This document shows, one piece after another, positions 1 through 6,653 of a stretch of DNA of 25,966 bases. The first letter of the stretch is position 1. Each line of letters opens with the position of its first letter. This stretch comes from CAZMGG01 sp964565715. GTDB taxonomy: Bacteria > Planctomycetota > UBA1135 > UBA2386. The notes under the pieces are model-generated. The model was not told the origin of the DNA. It was given only the letters and a program-made list of their open reading frames with translations, and made no database searches. Both the position numbers and the translations under genes were made by a program. The stretch covers positions 1 through 25,966 of the forward strand of contig CAZMGG010000080.1 in the NCBI GenBank assembly GCA_964565715.1. Direction: 5' to 3'.

Positions 1-783
1 GCGGGCCAGGATCACGGTGATCAGGTCGGCCAGCACCGTGCGGCCCTGCTCGTCGACGAAGGCGCAGCGGTCGGCGTCGCCGTCGAAGGCGAGCCCCAGG
101 GCCGCCTTGTGCTTCTTCACCGCCGCGCGCAGGTCGTCGAGGTTGGACTCCTTCAGCGGGTTGGCCTCGTGGTTGGGGAAGGTGCCGTCGAGCTCCTGGT
201 AGAGCGGGATCACCTCGAGGCCCGGCACGCGGGCGAAGATCGCCGGCGCCTCGTTGGCGCCCATGCCGTTGGCGTAGTCGACGCAGATCCGCATCGGCGC
301 GATGTTCTTCTGGAAGCCGGCGATGTGGGCGACGAAGTCGGCCTTGACGTCGACGCTGTCGCGCTTGCCGGCGCGGGCGGCGTCGGGCAGCTCCGGCCCC
401 TCGGCCAGCTTCTGGATGTCCTTGATGCCGTTGTCCGCCGACAGCGGCCGGGCCTCCTCGCGGCAGAGCTTGAAGCCGATGTACTGCTTGGGATTGTGCG
501 AGGCGGTCACCGCCACGCCGCCGTCGCAGGGCAGCTTGCCGATGGCGTAGTAGACCATCGGCGTCGACGCCAGCCCGATGTCGATCACGTCGCAGCCCTG
601 CGCCAGCATGCCGTCGATCAGCGCGTCCTGGATCGCGGGCGCCATGGTGCGCATGTCGCGCCCCACCACCAGTCGTTTCGCACCGAGGAAGCGGACGATG
701 CCGGCACCGATGCGGCGGGCCTTGGTCGCGTCGATCTGGTCGGGATGGGTGCCGCGGATGTCGTAGGCCTTGAAGATGCTCAT
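1..783 (-). CDS. Phosphomannomutase/phosphoglucomutase, N-terminal part (3' end outside window)
   Basis: Alpha-D-phosphohexomutase, interconverting hexose 6- and 1-phosphates (mannose and/or glucose) in the cytoplasm to feed nucleotide-sugar synthesis. The ATG at 781-783 opens with MSIFKAYDIRG, the usual start of the ManB/AlgC type. The catalytic phosphoserine loop VTASHNP lies at residues 92-98 (Ser95), and the metal-binding loop DGDADR at 234-239. The 261 residues present cover domain 1 and most of domain 2; domains 3 and 4 lie beyond the window edge, so this is not a broken gene. The gene starts 25 bases after the threonine aldolase stop on the same strand, so the two are probably co-transcribed. 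No Shine-Dalgarno is seen; the bases before the ATG are C-rich (ACCTCCCC). Substrate preference cannot be read from the sequence, so no symbol is given. Confidence 0.93.
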   Translation of the reverse strand, partial: MSIFKAYDIRGTHPDQIDATKARRIGAGIVRFLGAKRLVVGRDMRTMAPAIQDALIDGMLAQGCDVIDIGLASTPMVYYAIGKLPCDGGVAVTASHNPKQYIGFKLCREEARPLSADNGIKDIQKLAEGPELPDAARAGKRDSVDVKADFVAHIAGFQKNIAPMRICVDYANGMGANEAPAIFARVPGLEVIPLYQELDGTFPNHEANPLKESNLDDLRAAVKKHKAALGLAFDGDADRCAFVDEQGRTVLADLITVILAR

Positions 784-808
784 GGGGAGGTCGGGCGGGG
801 GCTCGGGA

Positions 809-1855
809 TCACGGAGAGGCGGCGGCGCGGGCCCAGCGCGCGGCCGCCTGCAGGCAGGCGTCGACGTGCGGGTCGCCGAGGTCGCGATGGGTGACGAAGC
901 GGACACGCTGGCCGCCGACGCCGGCGGCCAGCACGGCGTGCTCGCGCAGGGCGGCCAGGAAGGCGGCGGCGGTGGCGCGCTGGACGTCGCACATGACGAT
1001 GTTGGTCTCGGTGGCGGCGGGATCGACCCGCAGGCCCGGCACCTGGGCGAGCCCCTCGGCCAGCCGGCGGGCCCGGCGGTGGTCGTGGGGCAGCAGTTCC
1101 GGCCATTCGCCGAGCGCGATCAGCCCGGCGGCGGCGAGCACGCCGGCCTGGCGCATGCCGCCGCCGAACGCCTTGCGCGCCCGCCGCACGGCCGCGCCGA
1201 ACGCCGCGTCGCCCGCCACCAGGGAACCGACCGGCGCGCCGAGGCCCTTGCTGAGGCAGAGCGACACCGAGTCGGCGGGCGCCGCCAGGGCCGCCGGCGT
1301 GGTGCCCGCCGCCACCGCCGCGTTGCACAGCCGGGCGCCGTCGATGTGCACCAGGAGCCCCCCCGCCCGCGCCGCCGTCGCCAGCGCGCCGATCGTGGCG
1401 GCAGTGGCGACCCGGCCGCCGGCCATGTTGTGGCTGTTCTCCAGCACCAGCAGGCGCGAGCGCGGATGGTGCGCGTCCTCGGGCCGCAGGGCGGCGGTGA
1501 CCTGCTGCGGCGTCGGGAAGCCCCCCGTCGCGGCCAGCGGCCGGACCTGGGTGCCGGAGAACCGCGCCGCCCCGCCGGCCTCGTAGAGGAACACGTGGCT
1601 GCGTTCCTCGCAGAGCAGTTCGTCGCCGGGCCGGCAATGGACGTGGATGGCCGCCTGGTTGGCCATCGTGCCCGACGGCATCAGCACCGCGCACGGCTTG
1701 CCGAGCAGCTCGGCGCCCCGTTCCTCCAGCGCGCGCACTGTCGGATCCTCGCCGAGCACGTCGTCGCCGACCTCGGCGGCCGCCATCGCCGCCCGCATCG
1801 CCGGCGTCGGCCGGGTGACGGTGTCGCTGCGGAAGTCGGCGGGGGCAGGCGCCAT
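809..1855 (-). CDS. ltaE: Low-specificity L-threonine aldolase (PLP-dependent)
   Basis: Cleaves L-threonine or L-allo-threonine to glycine and acetaldehyde, using pyridoxal phosphate. The 348-residue length is normal for the family. The N-terminal signature DFRSDTVTRPT is at residues 7-17, the cofactor-contact segment SHVFLYEAGG at 86-95, HIDGAR at 170-175, and the Schiff-base lysine in LSKGLG (Lys203). An ATG 13 codons further upstream is possible, but the homology begins just after the chosen ATG. A -10-like CATCCT lies 11 bases before this ATG, so the longer start would lie upstream of the promoter. The mutase gene follows 25 bases downstream. I see no functional link between the two beyond likely co-transcription. 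Confidence 0.93.
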   Translation of the reverse strand: MAPAPADFRSDTVTRPTPAMRAAMAAAEVGDDVLGEDPTVRALEERGAELLGKPCAVLMPSGTMANQAAIHVHCRPGDELLCEERSHVFLYEAGGAARFSGTQVRPLAATGGFPTPQQVTAALRPEDAHHPRSRLLVLENSHNMAGGRVATAATIGALATAARAGGLLVHIDGARLCNAAVAAGTTPAALAAPADSVSLCLSKGLGAPVGSLVAGDAAFGAAVRRARKAFGGGMRQAGVLAAAGLIALGEWPELLPHDHRRARRLAEGLAQVPGLRVDPAATETNIVMCDVQRATAAAFLAALREHAVLAAGVGGQRVRFVTHRDLGDPHVDACLQAAARWARAAASP

Positions 1856-1866
1856 GGGAGGCAGAG

Positions 1867-1894
1867 AGGATGCCCCGCCCCCCCTCGAAAGCAA
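1867..1894 (-). promoter_or_regulatory. Possible promoter for the threonine aldolase gene
   Basis: On the minus strand TTGCTT (1889-1894) and CATCCT (1867-1872) are separated by 16 bases, a weak sigma-70-like pair. The -10 element ends 11 bases before the ATG, which predicts a 5' leader of only a few bases. It lies in the 51-base gap after the methionine-rich beta-helix gene. Seen by eye; no transcript evidence. Confidence 0.3.
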
Positions 1895-1906
1895 GACCGG
1901 CCAGCG

Positions 1907-3589
1907 CTACATGCGCGGCCGGATCAGGCCACCGATCGGCAGCTGCACCGGCGGCACGTGGCCCTGGCTCAGCAGCGGCACCGCGACGGGCTGGGCGTAG
2001 AACTCGAGCCCGATCAGCAGCGCGTTGTTGGGCACCGGCACGTCGATGCGGCTCTGGAAGACGACCAGGCCCGGCAGCACGACGACGGTGCCGAGGTCAC
2101 CGTAGAACCGGTAGGGCTCCACCGCCGTCGCCGGCCGCGGCTCGGCCACCGCCAGGTCCCAGATGGCGCCGATGCCGTACGGCATGACCGCCTGCAGGGC
2201 GACGCTGGTGCCGATCATCGGCGACTCGGGGGTCACCGTGGCGCTGCCGAGGAACGGGCTCGGCGCCGGCGCCACCGTGCTGACCATGCCGGCGGTGGAT
2301 CCGCCACTCCGGAAGCAGCCGTCCAGGGTGATCGGCGCGAAGCTGGAGGTGCCGAGCACGTTGACGCCCCGGAACTCGCAGCCGCGGAAGCGGGCGGGCG
2401 TGCGGGCGGTCACCGGCACCGTCACCGAGCCGCCGTCGAACACGTTCCACAGCAGGTTCGGCTGGGCGCCGTCGTTGTCGATCACCACGGTGCTCTGGCG
2501 GTAGGTGTTGTTCTGGTGCCAGATGCGCTGGGTGAACAGGTTGCCGCTCAGCACGACGCCGCCGGTGAAGACGTTCTCGCTGCCGTGCAGGTCGAACAGG
2601 GCGGTGCGGGGCACGGCGCGCATGGCCATGCCGGCCGGCGCCGACAGCTTCGAGTGATGGTGGTGCACCATCGTCAGCCCGGCGTTGGTGCCCTGGATGT
2701 CGACGCAGTGGGCGTTGGCCATCGCATCGCAGTGCACGATCCGGATCATGTGCTGCTGGCTGCTCTGGGCGCCGCGCACCAGCCGGACGAACCGGTCGCC
2801 GTTGCGGAAGGTGCTGCGGAACATCATGTTCATCGACAGGTTCTGCCGGCCGTTGCCGGTGATGTCGTAGCCGATGCCGACGCCGTCGAACTCGAGGAAC
2901 TCGTCCTCGGTGAGCACCGAGCCCTGCACGCTCTGGTCGTCGATGCGCACCCCCACCGGCATGTTGCGGAAGCGGGTGTTCATCAGCATCGCCGCGGTCG
3001 ACTCGCCGGTGCCGGCGCCGTGGATCATCACGCCAGCGGTGGACTGGCCCATCAGCATGCAGTCCATCACCATCGCCATCTGGCCCGGCTGCATGGCGCC
3101 GTTCATCGTGCGGATGTCGATGCCGACCTGGCCATTGCGGAACTCGAGGCCCATCACCTGCACCATGTGGCTGCGGATGGTCAGGATGCGCGCGTGGACC
3201 GAGCCGTCGAGGACCGGCATCGGCATCGCCATCGGCATGGCGCTCATGCCGGTGATGGTCAGCATGCCCATCGCCGGGCCCATCATCGGCATCACGTCGG
3301 TGAGCGGCGCCTCCAGGGTGATGGTCGGCGTCATCATGTGGTCGATGGCGATGCAATCGACCATCATCCCCGTGCCGGTGATCTGACCCATCTCGGCCAT
3401 GGAGAGCTGGGCCATCATCAGGCTGCCGTTGGCCAGCCGGATGGCCTCGTCCAGCGACAGGAACTGGTCACCGACCAGGCCGTGCGAGCGGCTGTCGTTG
3501 ACGTTGGCGGTGAGGTTGGTGGCGGAGGGGGCCAGCACGCCGGGCGCGGCCACGAGGGCGCCCAGGAAGGCCAGGGGAAGTGCGAGCAT
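1907..3589 (-). CDS. Secreted right-handed beta-helix protein with methionine-rich N-terminal half
   Basis: A 560-residue exported protein of unknown function. The chosen ATG gives a hydrophobic signal peptide (about residues 1-22). Residues 25-55 (NLTANVND... SLDEAIRLANG) resemble the CSLREA-type start of secreted beta-helix proteins. Residues 58-430 look like parallel beta-helix coils (FRNGQVGIDI, IRIVHCDAM, LFDLHGSENVF). Residues 58-323 hold 39 methionines (about 15%), including MPMAMPMP and repeated MM pairs, while the remaining 237 residues contain only four. Short histidine runs (HHHH at 309-312) and scattered cysteines are also present. The last ~115 residues resemble the C-terminal module found in three other proteins here (PMIGTS, then LLIGLEFYAQP). 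The gene is divergent from the MFS gene. A TAGACT -10-like hexamer is at 3622-3627, about 32 bases upstream. An upstream in-frame start would place charged, proline-rich sequence before the signal peptide and is unlikely. Confidence 0.85.
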   Translation of the reverse strand: MLALPLAFLGALVAAPGVLAPSATNLTANVNDSRSHGLVGDQFLSLDEAIRLANGSLMMAQLSMAEMGQITGTGMMVDCIAIDHMMTPTITLEAPLTDVMPMMGPAMGMLTITGMSAMPMAMPMPVLDGSVHARILTIRSHMVQVMGLEFRNGQVGIDIRTMNGAMQPGQMAMVMDCMLMGQSTAGVMIHGAGTGESTAAMLMNTRFRNMPVGVRIDDQSVQGSVLTEDEFLEFDGVGIGYDITGNGRQNLSMNMMFRSTFRNGDRFVRLVRGAQSSQQHMIRIVHCDAMANAHCVDIQGTNAGLTMVHHHHSKLSAPAGMAMRAVPRTALFDLHGSENVFTGGVVLSGNLFTQRIWHQNNTYRQSTVVIDNDGAQPNLLWNVFDGGSVTVPVTARTPARFRGCEFRGVNVLGTSSFAPITLDGCFRSGGSTAGMVSTVAPAPSPFLGSATVTPESPMIGTSVALQAVMPYGIGAIWDLAVAEPRPATAVEPYRFYGDLGTVVVLPGLVVFQSRIDVPVPNNALLIGLEFYAQPVAVPLLSQGHVPPVQLPIGGLIRPRM

Positions 3590-3718
3590 GTGCGGGGAGT
3601 GCGGGCAGGGAGGAGCCCGGGAGTCTACCACCGGGGCGACAGCCCCCCCAGGGGCCGGTCTCGACGCCGCCATGACAGCGTGTCTTGCCGCTTCCTTGCG
3701 GACCACGGCCATGGCATG

Positions 3719-3724
3719 AAGGGG
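3719..3724 (+). promoter_or_regulatory. Ribosome binding site deciding a TTG start (MFS gene)
   Basis: AAGGGG ends four bases before the TTG at 3729. It is one of the few purine-rich sites in the window and supports the TTG. The ATG at 3716 lies in another frame, so it is not a competing start. Confidence 0.45.
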
Positions 3725-3728
3725 CGCG

Positions 3729-4946
3729 TTGGTCGAGCTCTCGAGACAACTGCGGCTGCTGCGGGCCTACGGGCTGCTGACCTACCCGTTCGCCTGCGTG
3801 CCGTTCCTGTGGTTCTACTTCGCCGACCACGGCGTCACCCTGGCCGGCTACGGCGAGCTGATCGCCTGGTACTACCTGGCGATGTTCGTGGCCGAGCTGC
3901 CCACCGGCATGCTCGCCGACCGCTGCGGGCGGAAGCCGATGCTGGTGCTGGGCCCCCTGCTGCTCGCCACCGGCTTCGGCACGCTGTGGCTGTGGCGCAG
4001 CCATCTCGGCTTCTGCCTCGGCGAGGTGGTGATGGGAATCGGCCACGCGGTGCTGTCGGGACCGGCCTCGGCGCTGCTCTACGACTCGCTGAAGGAACGG
4101 CGCCAGGAGCATCGCTTCCTCGCCGAGGAGGCGCGGCTGCACGGCCGGCGCCTGCTCGGCACCGGCGCCGCGTTCCTGCTGGGCGGCGCCGTGGCCTGGC
4201 TGTGCAGCAGCGGCGGGCGCTGGGACTTCACCGCCACCATCCCGCTGACCGCGCTGCTCTGCCTGCTGGGCAGCGCCCTCGCCGTCGGGCTCCGTGAGCC
4301 GGCGGTGCCGCGGCCCGCACCCCGCGAGTTCCTGCGCGGCGCGGCCCAGGACCTGCGGCAGCGCCCCGTGCTGTGGCTGCTCGTCTACTACGTGGTGCTG
4401 TTCGCGCTGCTGCGCCACCCGTTCCACAACTACCAGGTCTACCTGGACGAGGTGGCTGCCACCCACCGCTGGCTCGGCGACCCGCTGGTGATCGGCGGCC
4501 TCTACGCCGGCCTCAACCTGGTGGCGGCGCCGTGCAGCCGGCAGGTGCCGGTACTGCTGGAACGCTGCGGCCGGCGCTTCCTGTTCTGGGCGATGCCGGT
4601 GGTGCTGGCGCTCAGCATCGTCGCCATGGCGGCGCCGGGGCCGTGGGGCGTGCTGCTGTTCGTGCTGCAGCAGGTCCCGTTCGGCATGCACTGGGCGCTG
4701 GTGCAGGACTTCGTCAACCACCGCATCCGGCCCGAATCGCGGACCACCGTGCTGTCGGCGCTGTCGCTGGGCGGCCGGATGGTGTTCGCCGGACTCAGCG
4801 TGCTGCTGTTCCGCCTGCAGGACCAGGGCGGCCACGGTCAGGCGTTCCTCGCCGCCGGCCTGGGCGGCCTGCTGCTCACCGTGCTGGTGATGCTGCTGCG
4901 GCCACGCGGGCTGCTACGCGGCCAGGGCGTGCTGCCGGCGCCGTGA
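3729..4946 (+). CDS. Major facilitator superfamily transporter
   Basis: A 405-residue inner-membrane permease with about 12 hydrophobic segments, the usual MFS size. After the second helix comes the loop 2-3 signature GMLADRCGRKPMLV, a good match to MFS motif A (GxLaDRxGRkp). The central cytoplasmic loop (around residues 185-215, rich in Arg and Pro) divides the two six-helix halves. The substrate cannot be told; the family includes sugar, drug and metabolite carriers. The start is a TTG preceded by AAGGGG. It is divergent from the methionine-rich beta-helix gene, with 139 bases between them, and convergent with the HEAT-VWA gene, with 18 bases between stops. It is the only clear transporter in the window. 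Confidence 0.88.
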   Translation: MVELSRQLRLLRAYGLLTYPFACVPFLWFYFADHGVTLAGYGELIAWYYLAMFVAELPTGMLADRCGRKPMLVLGPLLLATGFGTLWLWRSHLGFCLGEVVMGIGHAVLSGPASALLYDSLKERRQEHRFLAEEARLHGRRLLGTGAAFLLGGAVAWLCSSGGRWDFTATIPLTALLCLLGSALAVGLREPAVPRPAPREFLRGAAQDLRQRPVLWLLVYYVVLFALLRHPFHNYQVYLDEVAATHRWLGDPLVIGGLYAGLNLVAAPCSRQVPVLLERCGRRFLFWAMPVVLALSIVAMAAPGPWGVLLFVLQQVPFGMHWALVQDFVNHRIRPESRTTVLSALSLGGRMVFAGLSVLLFRLQDQGGHGQAFLAAGLGGLLLTVLVMLLRPRGLLRGQGVLPAP

Positions 4947-4964
4947 GGCGGCCGACCGTCTGGC

Positions 4965-6554
4965 TCAGCGGCCCAGGTCGACGAACACGCCGCCGTTCTG
5001 GCTGGCGAGGTCGCGCAGGAACTCCTTCTGGAACTCGCCGATGGCGATCGTGTGGATCACCATCTTGTAGACGTCGTTGTACTTCGTCACCTCCTGCAGG
5101 ATCAGGTTGGTGTCCACCAGCTTGCCGATGCTGGGCCGGCCGTCGCTGAGGAAGTAGACCGTGTCGAGCTTGTTCTTGATCGACACCTTGTCGCCGCCGG
5201 TGATCGCCGCCTTCGGCGGGTTCTCCGGGTCGATGCCGAACGCGTACATCAGGGCCTTCAGGGTGTTGGTCTTGCCCGCCGACAGGTTGGCGGAACCGCC
5301 GAGCCCCACCGCCGCCAGCTCCTGGTCCTCGGTGCCGCCCAGCGGCCGCAGGCGCTCGATCCACGACTTCGCGCTCTGCCGGTTGATCACGTTGGCCTGC
5401 ACCATCCGCTTCTTCCAGACCTGCAGGTCGCTGGCGAACGCGACGATGTCGAAGTTGGTGTCCAGGGTCAGGCTGTCCACCGCCGCCAGCAGCTCCTTCC
5501 GCACGACGGTGAACTTCTTGTAGTCGTCGTAGCCCTGGAACTTGTCCCGCTCCACCACCAGGTCGTCCATCGAACCCGACACGTCGATGATGAACAGGAC
5601 GTTGGTCGAGGTGGTGGTGATGCCGGCGAACGTGTTGCGCTCGGTCTTCTTGCCGTAGAACTCGTCGTACTTCTGCCGGCTCTCGGCCTTCTTCTGCAGT
5701 TCCTCCTCGGTCGGGATCCGCCAGCCGCCGATCTCCATCAGCCGGTTCCACTGCTGCTGCCACTTGTCCGGGTCGACGCCGAAGTCGAAGCCGGTGATGC
5801 GGAACAGGGCCTCGGCGCACTCGGTGCGGATGCGGCCGGTCTTGCGCATCAGGTCGATCATCGGCTGCACCGCCTCCTGCGGCCGGACGATGCCGAGCGC
5901 GGTGACCGCCGCGGTCTGCACCTGCCAGGCGTCGTCCTGCAGGAGCGGCACCACCGCCGGGCCCAGCGTGGTCAGCTTCAGGCCGCCGACCGCGTCGGCC
6001 GCCGCCATCCGCACCAGCGGATCGGCGTCGCTGAGGTGCGGCGCCACCGCCGCCGCGACGTCGGCGTTGCCGATGGCCTGCAGGGCGCGCAGCACCTCGA
6101 ACTTGACCGGCGCCGGCGCCTTCGGATCCTGCGCCACCACCTGCAGGGCCGGCACCGCGGTGGCCATCTTCGCCCGGCCGAGGATCTTGATCAGGAGGGC
6201 CTTCTCGGTCGCGTCGCTGGTGCCCGGCAGGGCGTCGATCCACGGCTGGAACGTGGCCGGCTGGGTGAAGGTGGCGATCACCTCCATGGCAGTGGCCTGC
6301 ACCACCGGGCTCTTGTGGGTGAGCAGCTTGCGCAGCTCCTCGGCGGCCTCGACGCACTCGGCAGAGCGCAGCGTCATCACCGCCTCGCGCTGCTGCGACT
6401 CCTCCTTGAACTGGCGGAACCAGCGCTTGAACTCCTTCACCGTGTCGAGCTTCTCGGCGTCGGTGGGTTGCTGCTGGGCCGTGGCGACCGGCAGCACCGG
6501 CAGCGCCAACAGCAGCAGGCAGAGAACGGCGACACGGCGCAGCAGCGGGGTCAT
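4965..6554 (-). CDS. Secreted HEAT-repeat and von Willebrand factor A protein
   Basis: A 529-residue exported protein. With the ATG at 6554 the N-terminus is a classical signal peptide (MTPLLRRVAVLCLLLLALPV, then LPVATA and a QQQ start of the mature chain). Residues ~60-255 form HEAT-like repeats (for example HLSDADPLVRMAAADAVGGL). Residues ~316-529 form a VWA domain with an intact metal-ion adhesion site: DVSGS (Asp324, Ser326, Ser328), a threonine in GKTNT (~428-431) and Asp471 in FLSDGRP. Such domains bind protein partners through a divalent cation; the partner is unknown. ATGs at 6566 and 6596 are alternative starts, but the first lies inside a TAGCAT -10-like element and both lengthen the signal peptide needlessly. 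Fused HEAT and VWA domains here contrast with the separate VWA-like and HEAT genes at 16028-19038. Confidence 0.9.
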   Translation of the reverse strand: MTPLLRRVAVLCLLLLALPVLPVATAQQQPTDAEKLDTVKEFKRWFRQFKEESQQREAVMTLRSAECVEAAEELRKLLTHKSPVVQATAMEVIATFTQPATFQPWIDALPGTSDATEKALLIKILGRAKMATAVPALQVVAQDPKAPAPVKFEVLRALQAIGNADVAAAVAPHLSDADPLVRMAAADAVGGLKLTTLGPAVVPLLQDDAWQVQTAAVTALGIVRPQEAVQPMIDLMRKTGRIRTECAEALFRITGFDFGVDPDKWQQQWNRLMEIGGWRIPTEEELQKKAESRQKYDEFYGKKTERNTFAGITTTSTNVLFIIDVSGSMDDLVVERDKFQGYDDYKKFTVVRKELLAAVDSLTLDTNFDIVAFASDLQVWKKRMVQANVINRQSAKSWIERLRPLGGTEDQELAAVGLGGSANLSAGKTNTLKALMYAFGIDPENPPKAAITGGDKVSIKNKLDTVYFLSDGRPSIGKLVDTNLILQEVTKYNDVYKMVIHTIAIGEFQKEFLRDLASQNGGVFVDLGR

Positions 6555-6564
6555 TCGGGCCGCC

Positions 6565-6570
6565 ATGCTA
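6565..6570 (-). promoter_or_regulatory. -10-like element TAGCAT before the HEAT-VWA gene
   Basis: On the minus strand TAGCAT ends 10 bases before the ATG at 6554. It fits the TANNNT pattern seen before four other genes in the window and predicts a leaderless or nearly leaderless mRNA. No convincing -35 hexamer is visible at 16-18 bases. Confidence 0.3.
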
Positions 6571-6630
6571 ACGCGGAACCACGGACGGCGCGCCACCGCG
6601 GCGCCATGGCCGGCGCTCGCGGTGACGGCT

Positions 6631-6648
6631 GCGGCCGGCCAGGGCCGC
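6631..6648 (-). terminator. Hairpin just downstream of the first beta-propeller gene
   Basis: GCGGCC (6631-6636) and GGCCGC (6643-6648) form a perfect 6-base stem with a 6-base loop, starting 5 bases after the stop of the gene ending at 6654. There is no T-run on the transcribed side, so it would be an unusual terminator. Chance is possible at this GC content. Confidence 0.3.
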
Positions 6649-6653
6649 TGGTG

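Noticed and set aside
2610..3420. Diversity-generating retroelement as the cause of the methionine-rich region
   Set aside because: Such elements vary adenine positions in a short target near a reverse transcriptase and template repeat. No reverse transcriptase or second copy of the region is in the window.
770..4297. A continuous plus-strand frame of 1175 codons, rich in His, Arg and Gly
   Set aside because: It is antisense to the threonine aldolase and methionine-rich beta-helix genes (their ATG codons read as CAT = His). High GC removes stop codons in shadow frames. No domain is recognisable.
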